A DNA stretch of 36,800 bases from Macrocybe gigantea (taxonomy: Eukaryota; Basidiomycota; Agaricomycetes; Agaricales; Callistosporiaceae). The stretch spans positions 1 through 36,800 of the forward strand of contig SJRY01000287.1 of the NCBI GenBank assembly GCA_011319805.1, given 5' to 3'. Numbering within the stretch: the stretch's first letter is position 1; the number at the start of each line of letters is the position of its first letter. This document shows positions 1 to 9,047 of this stretch, piece after piece. Under the pieces are notes generated by a model, which made no database searches, was not told where the DNA came from, and was given only the letters and a program-made list of their open reading frames with translations. The translations under genes and the position numbers were made by a program.

Positions 1-3000
1 GAGCGGATAGGACCTGCTCAACACCGCGATAGTAGCAAAAACAGGACTGAAGACACGACGAATCAAGAAGATTCCCATCATAAATGCAGACGGATCACCC
101 AATCGTCAGAAAACAGCAGACCGAGTAGCGGAGGTCCACATCGACATTAAAGGACACAAGGAGCATATGGAAGCCATCGTACTCGATATCGGAAAAACCG
201 ACATGCTACTAGGACATGACTGGCTTGTCTACCACAACCCAACAATCAAATGGAGGACAGGAGAAATTGTCTTCGACAGATGCCCCAAAACGTGCAAAAT
301 AAACCACCAGACGATCAAGATACAGAAGGTGGCTGAACCAGCGAAAACCACAGCCAGCGACAAGACAGGAACCCAGATACCCCCATATCTGATCAGATTC
401 AAACACCTCTTCAAGGAGAAGAACTTTGATCGCTTACCAGACCACAAAGAATGGGACCATGAAATAAACTTAACGAAGGATGCACCCAAAACGATACCGA
501 GCAAGGTCTACCCGATGACACAGAAAGAGCTAGAGGAACTAGATGCCTTCGTCGAAGAAGGATTACGAACAGGAAAAATACGCCATCGAAATCACCTTAC
601 GCAGCACCCTGCTTCTTTCGCAATAAGAAGGATGGAAGCAAGCGACTCATCCAAGACTACCGGGAAATAAACAAATATACGGTCAAGGACAAGTTTCCAC
701 TACCACGCATCAGCGAGCTCCTCGACGTACTACAAGGAGCAAAGTACTTTAGCAAGATCGATATTATCTGGGGGTACAATAACGTGCGCATCCGGAAAGG
801 GGACGAATGGAAGGCAGCCTTCCTAACAGCAAGAGGACTCTTCGAACCGACAGTCATGTATTTTGGGCAGTGCAACGCACCAGGCACTTTTAGCCGAATG
901 ATGGCGAGCCTCTTCCAAGACCAAATACGAAGAAGAGTGTGCATAATCTATATGGATGACATTATAATCATCGGACGAACACGAGAGGAACTCCAAAAGA
1001 ACACCATAGAAGTCATGGAAATACTGAACAAGAACGACCTATTCATCAAAGGACCGAAATGCGTCTGGGAATCATCGAAAGTCCCAGTACTAGGATACAT
1101 CGTAGGAGAAGGGAAGGTAGAAATGGAACCAGAAAAGATCACAGCCGTACAATCCTGGCCAACCCCAAAGACGAAGAAAGAACTACAAAAGTTCTTGGGA
1201 TTCACGAACTTTTACCGACGATTCATCAAGGGATATGCAAAGGTCGCTAAACCCCTGACGGAGTTGACTGGAAACAAAACATTCCAGTGGACAGACAAGC
1301 AACAAGGCGCTTTCAAAGAACTGATCCAACATATAACCTCAGCACCCATTCTAGCACTACCACAGACAGAAGGAAAATTCCGAGTCGAAACGGACGCCTC
1401 AGGATATGCCATTGGAGCGGTACTATCACAACAGCAGAAAGGACTATGGCATCCGATTGCATTCATTTCGAGATGCATGACCCCAGCAGAGCAAAACTAC
1501 GAAATCTACGACAAGGAACTTCTTGCGATAATGGTCGCACTAAAGACATGGAGACAATACCTCCTCGAAGCTCGAGAGAAGTTCGAAATATTGACGGATC
1601 ACAAGAACCTATCATACTTCCGAAGCCGCAGCGACTCAATTCGAGACAGATTGGCTGGTACCTGAAATTACAGGAATACGACTACGAACTACGACACGTA
1701 CCAGGAAAGGCGAATGGAAAAGCGGATGTCCTGTCACGAATGGCAGGATATGAAGAAAACCTAGCAGAGAAGGACGACATACAAATGATCAAAGAAGCAG
1801 CATTCATTCGACATCTGGAAGAGAATAATGAACGAGACTTCGAATTTATGATGTTCGAGGACGAACACCCACAGAAAGAAGAAGCAGAAAATAACGAAAC
1901 AATACAAACAAGAGGAATCACGATGATCGAATCCTCAAGGATAGAACAAATTCGACAATGCACACGAAGGGAAACGATCGTAACAACAGGACTGAAGGAA
2001 AAACCACACTGGTTCACAGAAGACGACCACATCGTATATGTAGGAGGGAAAATCTATGTTCCTCCAGACAACAAACTGAAGGAAAACATCATGTTTGAAC
2101 ACCACGACACACCCATCGGAGGACACCCAGGGCAATACCGCATGCACGAGCTCATAAGCCGCACCTATTGGTGGCCATCAATGCTGACAGACATCAAGAA
2201 GTATGTCAATGGATGCGAAACATGTCAGCGAAACAAAATCATCCGACAAAAGAAACACGCACCCCTGCACCCGCACGAAGTCCCACAACAACCATGGGAA
2301 GATATCGGAGTAGATCTCATAGGACCGCTACCCAGCTCGAACGGCTTTAACGCCATCGCCGCAGTCACAGACCGCCTGACCAAGATGATCCACCTAGTTC
2401 CCACAAAGACCGAACTCACAGCAGAGGTCTCGCACGACTATACCGAGACAACGTGTGGCGGCTTCATGGAATTCCACGAAAGATCATCAGTGATCGAGGA
2501 CCCCAGTTCGCAGCACGATTCATGACAGCACTTCTAAAATTACTCGGAACAAAGCAAAACCTATCAACGGCCTATCACCCACAGACAGATGGACAGGCGG
2601 AGCGATCCCACCAAGAAACGGAAGCCTTCCTCAGAAGCTTCACAAACAACCTACAGGACGATTGGGCAGAATGGATAGCAATTGCAGAGTACCAATACAA
2701 TGACAAAGCACACCAGGGAACGAAGGAGACACCATTCTACCTCAACTATGGAATGCACCCCTGGAAGGGAGAGCCGCAGACGACAGAAGGGAATAACCCC
2801 GCAGCAAAAGACTTCGTCAAAAGAATGAGCCAAATACGAAAGGAAGCAAATGCCGCGCTGCAATATGCACAAACACGAGCCAAAGACAATTACGACGCGA
2901 GACGAAAACCTGCCCGGAATACAAGAAAGGAGATAGAGTATGGCTAGAAGCCACCAATATCACAGTCAATCGACCATCAAAGAAGTTATCGGCACTCCGA

Positions 3001-3402
3001 TACGGACCGTTCAAGGTGGTTGAAAAGAAAGGAGCCTCGGCATATCGCCTGGAACTCCCAGCATCATGGCAGCTGATACACCCCGTGTTCAATGAAACAC
3101 TGCTCACGCCTTACAAAGGACCCCGTTTCAAGATACAAGAGCGACCATCACCACCACCCCCTGAAATCATAAATGATGAAGAAGAGTACGAGATAGAAGA
3201 GATCCTAAAAAGGAAGAAACAAGGGAAGGGGACACTATTCCTGGTCAAATGGAAAGGATACGGACACGAAGAGAACACATGGATCAAAGAGAAGGAGCTG
3301 GGGAATGCGCAGCAAGCTCTAGACCACTTCCTAAAGAAGACTGCGAACCAGGATAAAAGGATCACGACAAGAGGGAAGAAGACCAAAAATCGCACTTCAT
3401 GA
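1..3402 (+). pseudogene. gypsy copy 1 pol (protease end, RT, RNase H, integrase, chromodomain), frameshifted
   Basis: Pol would copy element RNA into DNA and integrate it. The region starts at the protease site (DSGAD, here only GAD at the window edge) and continues through RT (YMDD near 950), RNase H (ETDASGYAIGAVLS near 1390), the integrase zinc finger (HX4H ... CETCQRNK, 2146-2240), the integrase catalytic core (VDLIGPLP near 2310, SDRGPQF near 2493, then the glutamate in GQAERSH near 2595) and a chromodomain (LFLVKWKGYGHEENTW near 3235). The frame breaks at about 17/18, 583, 1621-1626, 2427 and 2913. The breaks at 1621 and 2913 also occur in copy 2; the others are private. As read it cannot make a continuous Pol. 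Confidence 0.93.
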
Positions 3403-3833
3403 CCACCAACGCCCCCATCAGCATCGACAGCAGCGAGGGCAGCCGCGCACCTACCCCCAACCGCCCAAGCGACCTCGAGAATCTGGCAAGGATTCTCAAT
3501 GCTAGCGACTACATGGACCCCCTCGCCATCACACTCGGCGCATATATGCGCTATGTTATGACCGTCCGCACGCACCTCTGGACCGGGAGAACCCCTGATG
3601 GGACCGGCCCCACTGCAGCTGAACGTATCGCGCTTCGCGAAGCAATGGAAATGCTTCGCACAGAAAACCGGCGGCTTAAACTCCTCGCCACCACACTCCA
3701 CCACATTCGCGCCTATAATGAAGAGCTCATTCATACATGGGCCCGCGTGCCGTGCGCGCCTGGGAGACCAATACTGGGTGGGGACAGCTGGACTAAGGTT
3801 TTTCGCGAGGACGCGAATCTAAAGAGAGGGTGA
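3399..3833 (+). CDS. gypsy copy 1 third reading frame (144 codons), unknown function
   Basis: The ATG overlaps the Pol stop as ATGA, so it could be translated by termination-reinitiation. The predicted protein has a Ser/Pro-rich N-terminus and a charged helical segment around residues 70-110 (AERIALREAMEML, then TENRRLKLL) that looks like a short coiled coil. I do not recognise a family. The last 25 residues differ from copy 2 because of a one-base length difference near 3740, which lets this version read into the polypurine tract. There is no signal peptide or membrane segment, so it is not an obvious envelope protein. Confidence 0.5.
   Translation: MTTNAPISIDSSEGSRAPTPNRPSDLENLARILNASDYMDPLAITLGAYMRYVMTVRTHLWTGRTPDGTGPTAAERIALREAMEMLRTENRRLKLLATTLHHIRAYNEELIHTWARVPCAPGRPILGGDSWTKVFREDANLKRG
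3821..3833 (+). promoter_or_regulatory. gypsy copy 1 polypurine tract
   Basis: AAAGAGAGGGTGA directly abuts the LTR start TGTTACAG. A purine run in this place primes plus-strand DNA synthesis in LTR elements. The same tract lies before the 3' LTR of copy 2. Confidence 0.85.
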
Positions 3834-4150
3834 TGTTACAGACGCCGCCCAAAGGACTATTCATTTTCTTATCTTATCTTTCCCACATCCCTTATCTCCC
3901 CCATCATGCTGCGCAGCGCGCAGCCATCGAGTCATCTCACTTCCCTAGTCATCCTGAGTCATCTCCTTCCAGTCTTACTCATCCGCAGTCCACAGCATTG
4001 CGCAGCCCATGGTCCGTGCTCGAGTACTGTGTATATAAGGACTCCCAGATGTACCAGTAACGCTAGGCTTAATATTCCTTTTGCCATCATCTCAAGACCA
4101 CTCTCGCACTTAGTCTGCCCGAGTCCTTCTGAGATTCGTCTAGCCTAACA
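3834..4150 (+). repeat. gypsy copy 1 3' LTR (317 bases)
   Basis: It begins TGTTACAG and ends CCTAACA, with TG...CA ends. It is nearly identical to both LTRs of copy 2 but has TACTGTGTATATAAGG where copy 2 has three more bases (TACTGTAGTGTATATAAGG). It carries the same TATA box and the 11-base AGGCTTAATAT segment at the predicted transcript start. Small open frames inside it are not genes. Confidence 0.95.
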
Positions 4151-4242
4151 CATCCCTCGCTTCGAGAAACATAAGCGACCCTTCGCGGGAAGCCTCTTTC
4201 TCACGATGAAGCTAACGATCTTTCTTTTAGAAATCGATCGAA

Positions 4243-5052
4243 ATGGCCAGCCTCGCAAAAGATATTTCTATGCTCGATGGCTCCAACTACAGGACCTGGT
4301 CGGTCCAAATGAAAGCTCTCAATGTCGCAGGGTGCCTGGGGTATTACCGAAGGCACTTGGACGAGACCTGTTCCCACCCCTGACTCTAAGATAAATGAGA
4401 TCGGAGAATGGGATAAGTACAATGAGATTGCACAGGGATACATTCTCTTAAGGACCACCGCTCAGGTTCAGTCCAGCATTAATTTATCGCAGGCAAACAC
4501 TGCTGCCTTGCTTTGGACTGAACTGCGAACTAAATATTCGCTTACTGGTCCGGCGATCACTTTCGCCGATTACAAAGAGACCCTCAATTTCAAAATTTCA
4601 GGTCAACAAAATCCCAACGTTGAGATCAACGTCTTGCGACTGCTTATGCCCGCTTGCCGTGAATAATATCGCGATTCCCAAGATCATTAAAATAATGACT
4701 CTCCTCGCCGCTCTGCCGCAAGGGTATGATTCCTAGCGCAGACTATTCTTGCCTCGACCAATGAGCGCAATCTCACCTGGTCAGCCGTTACTTCTATGAT
4801 TGTTGCCGAATGGCAACGTCGGCATCCTACTTCCGCCACCAAAGACAAACATCAGGCAAACAAGTTGTCTGCTGTCAAGCTGAAAGGCTCTAACCCCGTT
4901 GGTGGAACAACAATCAGCAGAAACAGTCCGATAAGCCATCGGACCAGAATGCCGACAAAAAGAAAGAAGAAACGAGGCAGACGAGGAAAAGGAAAGGGCA
5001 AAGCCCCTGAGCAGGACACGACCATCATGACCATCATTTTGCTGAACCGGTA
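4243..5052 (+). pseudogene. copia gag, frameshifted
   Basis: The likely start is the ATG at 4243 (MASLAKDISMLDGSNYRTW), a typical start of fungal copia Gag, which forms the particle and binds RNA. The frame shifts near 4325, after which QGAWGITEGTW and the core NEIAQGYILLRTTAQVQ continue in another phase. It breaks again near 4637 and 4730, where LTWSAVTSMIVAEWQRR is seen. The tail is Lys/Arg-rich (KKKRGRRGKGKGK) and then His/Asp-rich in the shifted phase. I did not find a CCHC knuckle. At least three one-base breaks make it non-functional as read. Confidence 0.8.
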
Positions 5053-5064
5053 GTTCGACTACCG

Positions 5065-6909
5065 ATGTCCGAAGCCGCAGCTGGAGTTCTCCAGCGCCTT
5101 CACGATCCCCCGGCCCAGACTTTCTCTGGCGCCAAACCAACCAGCATGCCGAAAGGCATATATCCCACCTATGATGCCGCGCGCAATCTCGCGACTCGAC
5201 TCGATGTTTCGCCCACTATCGGGCATCTCAAAACACTCGAAGGCATCACTGAACGAAGCGAATTCGTTCAAGGTTCTTCAAAACGCACAATTGACGATCT
5301 AGATGCTGAAACCAGTGTCTACAAAAAACTTCGCTTCAAGAAGATCGTCAAGGAAAAAGATGAAGAAACCGTCTCGCTGGGATCAGAGCCGCTGGATTGG
5401 GGATCTGACGAGTATGTCATTCCTGATTGCTCACACATTCAAACTAATATGGCAATACAGCGACCTAATTACATAGATAACGCAGTTTGTAATGCCGAAC
5501 ATTTAAATAAACATCATGTTTACCCTTGTAATTGTGAGCAGTGTAAGAAACGTGCCGATAAAGGCCTTTCATACTGGATCGTCGATTCCGGTGCATCCGG
5601 ACACGTATCAGGAAATATAAATGACTACACGGCTTTTACCCGATGGGATGAGCCAAAATACTCGGCAACAGCAAACGGTCGTACTCCTATTGAGGGATAT
5701 GGAACAGTGTTTTTAAGACACAGGATTTATGAGACAAACGGCAGCATATCTGAAAAGATTACACGCCTACACCCTGTCCTTCTGCTCGGAGATCCAAATC
5801 TGAGATTACTCTCGATGGGACAATTTCTCCGACAAAAACAAAAGTTTTGGGCAATATAAATAGAATTGCCTTTTACAATATAGACGTCAACAAATGATCG
5901 CTTTTCCAGCCAAAAAGCCGGATACGATCTATGAAGTCGAAACCAAGATCTTAACTGATTAGAGATGATGGCAACGTATACCACGCTTGCCACGCCAACT
6001 TATATTTGGCACCAGCGGATGGGACATCCTTCTCGGATTGTCCTAACCAAAATGGACGAAGCAACTAGAGGTTTTCCTAAAAATCTCGATATCCCAAAGG
6101 TTGACGAACGACCTTGTTCTGGATGTGCACAAGGCAAAATGCCTGCACCGCATTTTCCTAAATCTGATAAAAGAGCCACCGCACCATGCGAGCTCATACA
6201 TTCAGATTTAAAAGAATTCCCGACATTGTCCTATGGTAAATTCAAATGGACAATTACTTTCCTTGATGACTATAGCAGTTATGCCTGGGTTAGCCTCCTG
6301 CGAAACAAAACTGAAGCGAAAGATCGCATCAAAGAATTTGTAGCGCAGATGGAAACCCAACACAATCTTAAAGTAAAAAGATGGCATTCTGATCAAGGGG
6401 GAGAATATATATCGGGAGAACTTCAGGAATTTATGCGATCCAAAGGAATTGAGATTGAATATTCGGTGCCTTACATGCACCAACAAAATGGTCGAGCAGA
6501 ACGTCTAAATCGGACGTTAATGGAAAAAGCGCAAACAATGCGCTTCCATGCTTATTTACCGCCCTCCTGGTGGCAATTCACTATTTTTCAAGCAACGCAG
6601 GTTTACAATCATACACCAACGCACCGCTTAAAGTGGAAAACCCTTATGAAATATTCTCGAACCAAAAACCTGATGTTTCGAAGCTTCACGTCATGGGTTG
6701 TGGCGCCTATGTCTTCATTCATGAAGATCAACGGAAAAATAAACTGTCACCGAGATCTGAACTAATGATTCACCTCGGATTCATTTCGAACAGCAAAGGT
6801 TATCTCTTCATGAGATGGCCAAATAATGTGCTTTTCAAGCAACTAAGGCCACCTTCGACGAAAGACTATTTCCGTGTTGCCCCACATACAACCATGAAGA
6901 TCCGCAAAC
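5065..6909 (+). pseudogene. copia protease and integrase, frameshifted and cut by gypsy copy 2
   Basis: The aspartic protease active site is DSGASGHVSG (Asp codon at 5584). The protease frame ends at 5859 and the integrase frame opens at 5965. The integrase zinc finger is H...H (WHQRMGHPS, near 6010) with CSGCAQGK (near 6117). The catalytic core shows SDLKEF (near 6203), HSDQGGEY (near 6394) and the glutamate in NGRAERLNRTL (near 6500). The phase changes near 6625 and again near 6838. The frame is then cut at 6909 by the gypsy LTR; its continuation is at 13430. It once cleaved the polyprotein and inserted element DNA; it is dead now. Confidence 0.88.
6905..6909 (+). repeat. 5-base target site duplication CAAAC, left
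   Basis: CAAAC lies immediately before the gypsy copy 2 5' LTR and is repeated exactly at 13425-13429 after the 3' LTR. A perfect 5-base duplication is what Ty3/gypsy integrases leave, so the insertion is a primary one without later rearrangement. Confidence 0.95.
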
Positions 6910-7030
6910 TGTTACAGACGCCGCCCAAAGGACTATTCATTTTCTTATCTTATCTTTCCCACATCCCTTATCTCCCCCATCATGCTGCGCAGCGCGCAGC
7001 CATCGAGTCATCTCACTTCCCTAGTCATCC

Positions 7031-7038
7031 TGAGTCAT
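7031..7038 (+). promoter_or_regulatory. TGAGTCAT, Gcn4/AP-1-type site in gypsy U3
   Basis: TGAGTCAT is a perfect match to the bZIP site bound by Gcn4/Cpc1 and AP-1 proteins, about 80 bases upstream of the TATA box. Two related AGTCATC repeats flank it. Control by starvation or stress is inferred only; an eight-base match can occur by chance. Confidence 0.35.
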
Positions 7039-7110
7039 CTCCTTCCAGTCTTACTCATCCGCAGTCCACAGCATTGCGCAGCCCATGGTCCGTGCTCGAG
7101 TACTGTAGTG

Positions 7111-7117
7111 TATATAA
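7111..7117 (+). promoter_or_regulatory. TATA box of gypsy 5' LTR
   Basis: TATATAA lies 33 bases before the AGGCTTAATAT segment that is complementary to the primer site, which fits a transcript start at about 7144. It is conserved in all three LTRs in the window. Confidence 0.75.
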
Positions 7118-7143
7118 GGACTCCCAGATGTACCAGTAACGCT

Positions 7144-8191
7144 AGGCTTAATATTCCTTTTGCCATCATCTCAAGACCACTCTCGCACTTAGTCTGCCCG
7201 AGTCCTTCTGAGATTCGTCTAGCCTAACAAGATATTAAGCCTCGTCGAGACTCGCTCAGACTCACACAACACCACGTCACGCTTTATCAAAGACTTGATC
7301 AACATTCGACGACAAGCGGTCGCCGACCCAGCGAGCACTAGCACGAGCGACGAGAGCACTTGGCTCAGAGAAGTAGACCAGACATTGCAGTCCACGCCAT
7401 TCGCAGAGACAGTCCACGCCACCCGCAGAGACACTAGCAATCCAAACAAACGAAAGAGAGAGCGCACACCCTACACCAAGTAGCGACGACGAAGAACAGG
7501 CATTTCTGAGAGAGTTTGCCTTCACCACCACAGACGAGCCCGCTGAGATCCTCAGCGAAGGAGCAGCACAACTCATTGCAGAACTCTTCCTAGAGGAGAA
7601 TACGGGATAAGCCCAGAAGAGCTGTGGTCAGACCAGAATCTTCTTGCCGAAGAAGAGGACGAACCCATCCGCAAGAAAACGAGAGAAGAACGAACACAAG
7701 CCCGAGATTTTAGGCGACAACAGATCGAGAACTATAATCGCCGAACACAGGAGGAAGACATACTGATACAGAGAGGGCACGACGCACAGAGCGTACGACA
7801 GAACCAACGAGAACGACACCAGAGTCAAGGACACACAGGAACGAAACCGAATCCCTTCAGAGGACCAATCCGCCGAAGCACTGCATAAGGAGAGAATCGC
7901 ACCACCGTGGCGAAAGTAAGCAACAGCGACTGGGACGAATACTATCGGTGGAGGGAGCGAAAAGGACTACCAAAGACAACCGGACCAACCGCCGCAGAGT
8001 GGGCCGATTTTGAACAAGCTTGTAGAATCGCAGGAGTCGACCTAGACTACTGGAAAGAACAGAGAGAGGAGCGAAGACAGAAACAGCTCCAAGAACAGCA
8101 AGCCCAAGTACAAGCACAGCAGACCCAAGAACAACAGATCCAGGAACAGGAAGACCAAGACCAAGAGAACGACGAAGAAAACCCCCAAAGG
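7144..8191 (+). other. ATG-free leader of gypsy copy 2
   Basis: From the predicted transcript start to the Gag ATG at 8192 there is no ATG in any frame over 1048 bases. Parts look protein-like, with open stretches rich in Glu, Arg and Gln, but they lie in three phases and none has an ATG. The last part (7889-8191) is open and in frame with Gag and encodes a Gln-rich run (QAQVQAQQTQEQQIQEQE), so initiation at a near-cognate codon upstream of 8192 (such as GTG at 7907) is possible. Confidence 0.7.
7232..7242 (+). promoter_or_regulatory. self-complementary primer binding site of gypsy copy 2
   Basis: ATATTAAGCCT starts two bases after the LTR end and is the exact reverse complement of AGGCTTAATAT at 7144-7154, the predicted 5' end of the element's RNA. 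In Tf1 of fission yeast the first 11 bases of the RNA fold back on the primer site and prime reverse transcription instead of a tRNA. The length (11), position next to the LTR, and spacing from the TATA box all match that scheme. Confidence 0.8.
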
Positions 8192-9047
8192 ATGACGACA
8201 GAATACAAGGGAATCATCGCCGACCCGAAATCCTTTACAGGAGATCGAACGTCCTTCGATATTTGGTGGAGAAAGATGAAACTCTACATAACCGCACATG
8301 GAGACCTCACGGATACACAGAAGATTGGAGCGGTCCTGTCTAGAATGACCGACGGACCCGGAGCCCATTGGGCATCAAAGAAGATCGACACCACTACAAC
8401 CAAAGCACATGGGCCGACTTCATAACCGAGATAGAGACACGATTCAGCAATGTCATGTCGCCATCACAAGCAGGAAGCAAACTATTCAACATCAGACAGG
8501 GAAACCGACCCATCGACGAATTTCTGGATGAATTCGTAGACCTCGCAGGGAAAGCAGGAATGACAGGAACAGCCCCTCGTTTCCTACTCGAGAAGAGCTT
8601 AAACCGAAGGACAGCAGAAGCCGTACACTCAATCTCCACACTTCCAACAGATGGAGATGAATATATCAAGACAGTTCGAGCGATTGGACGAAACATCGAT
8701 GAACACAGAAATGTGATGAGAGGAGAATTCACAAGCAATCAGCGCAAGGCCGGAAATCCAAGCCGAGGAGCAGGACAGGCCATGGAAGTCGACAAAGTAC
8801 GAAGCAACAACTGCTTCAACTGCAATAAACCAGGACACATCTCACGAAACTGCCCGGAACCACGAAAAGGAGCAGCAAATGTCACATGTTTCAACTGTGG
8901 CTTAAAGGGACACTATGCACGAAACTGCAAGAAGAAGAAGAAAGGAAAATCCCGGGTCAGAGAAGTGAAAGAAGAAGAAGGAGAGGACGAAGAAGACAAG
9001 GATGAAGAAAGCTCTGACAAAGAGGGTTTTGCCGAAGGGTCCGACTA
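8192..9047 (+). pseudogene. gypsy copy 2 gag, one frame break
   Basis: Gag packages the element RNA. The first ATG after the transcript start is at 8192 (MTTEYKGIIADPKSFTGD); the open frame reaches further upstream without an ATG. The capsid-like core (FDIWWRKMKLYITAHGD, later [12 protein letters not shown]) is followed by two CCHC zinc knuckles ([14 protein letters not shown] near 8813 and [14 protein letters not shown] near 8889), then a Lys-rich and an acidic tail ([19 protein letters not shown]). The phase changes near 8385-8395, between AHWASKKID and [10 protein letters not shown]. The stop is TAG at 9046-9048, inside the overlap with Pol. The break may be a true lesion or a sequence error. 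Confidence 0.85.

Larger units (their letters stand above)
1..4150 (+). mobile_element. Ty3/gypsy chromodomain retrotransposon, copy 1 (5' end outside window)
   Basis: This is the 3' two thirds of an LTR element: end of protease, reverse transcriptase, RNase H, integrase, chromodomain, a small third frame, polypurine tract and 3' LTR. Position 1 matches position 9268 of copy 2, and the two copies are almost identical to the end of the LTR. Copy 1 has private one-base losses near 17/18, 583, 2427 and 3740, and its LTR lacks three bases upstream of the TATA box. The right flank begins directly with copia leader sequence at 4151, so this copy inserted between the copia 5' LTR and gag. If so, the 5-base target duplication should be CATCC (4151-4155), repeated just before its 5' LTR, which is off the window. 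Confidence 0.95.
6910..7229 (+). repeat. gypsy copy 2 5' LTR (320 bases)
   Basis: It runs from TGTTACAG to CCTAACA. U3 is about 6910-7143 if transcription starts about 33 bases after the TATA box. U3 contains a perfect 7-base inverted repeat with a 3-base spacer (GCTGCGC at 6984-6990, GCGCAGC at 6994-7000) and a TGAGTCAT motif. It is the promoter of this copy and supplies the left end for integration. Confidence 0.96.

Noticed and set aside
3830..4148. Open frames inside the LTRs (also 6982-7227 and 13101-13422)
   Set aside because: They lie in U3/R/U5 with no motif and are by-products of LTR composition.
1..4150. Copy 1 as part of one element with copy 2 by LTR-LTR recombination
   Set aside because: Copia sequence of 2.76 kb separates them and copy 2 has its own perfect target duplication, so they are separate insertions.
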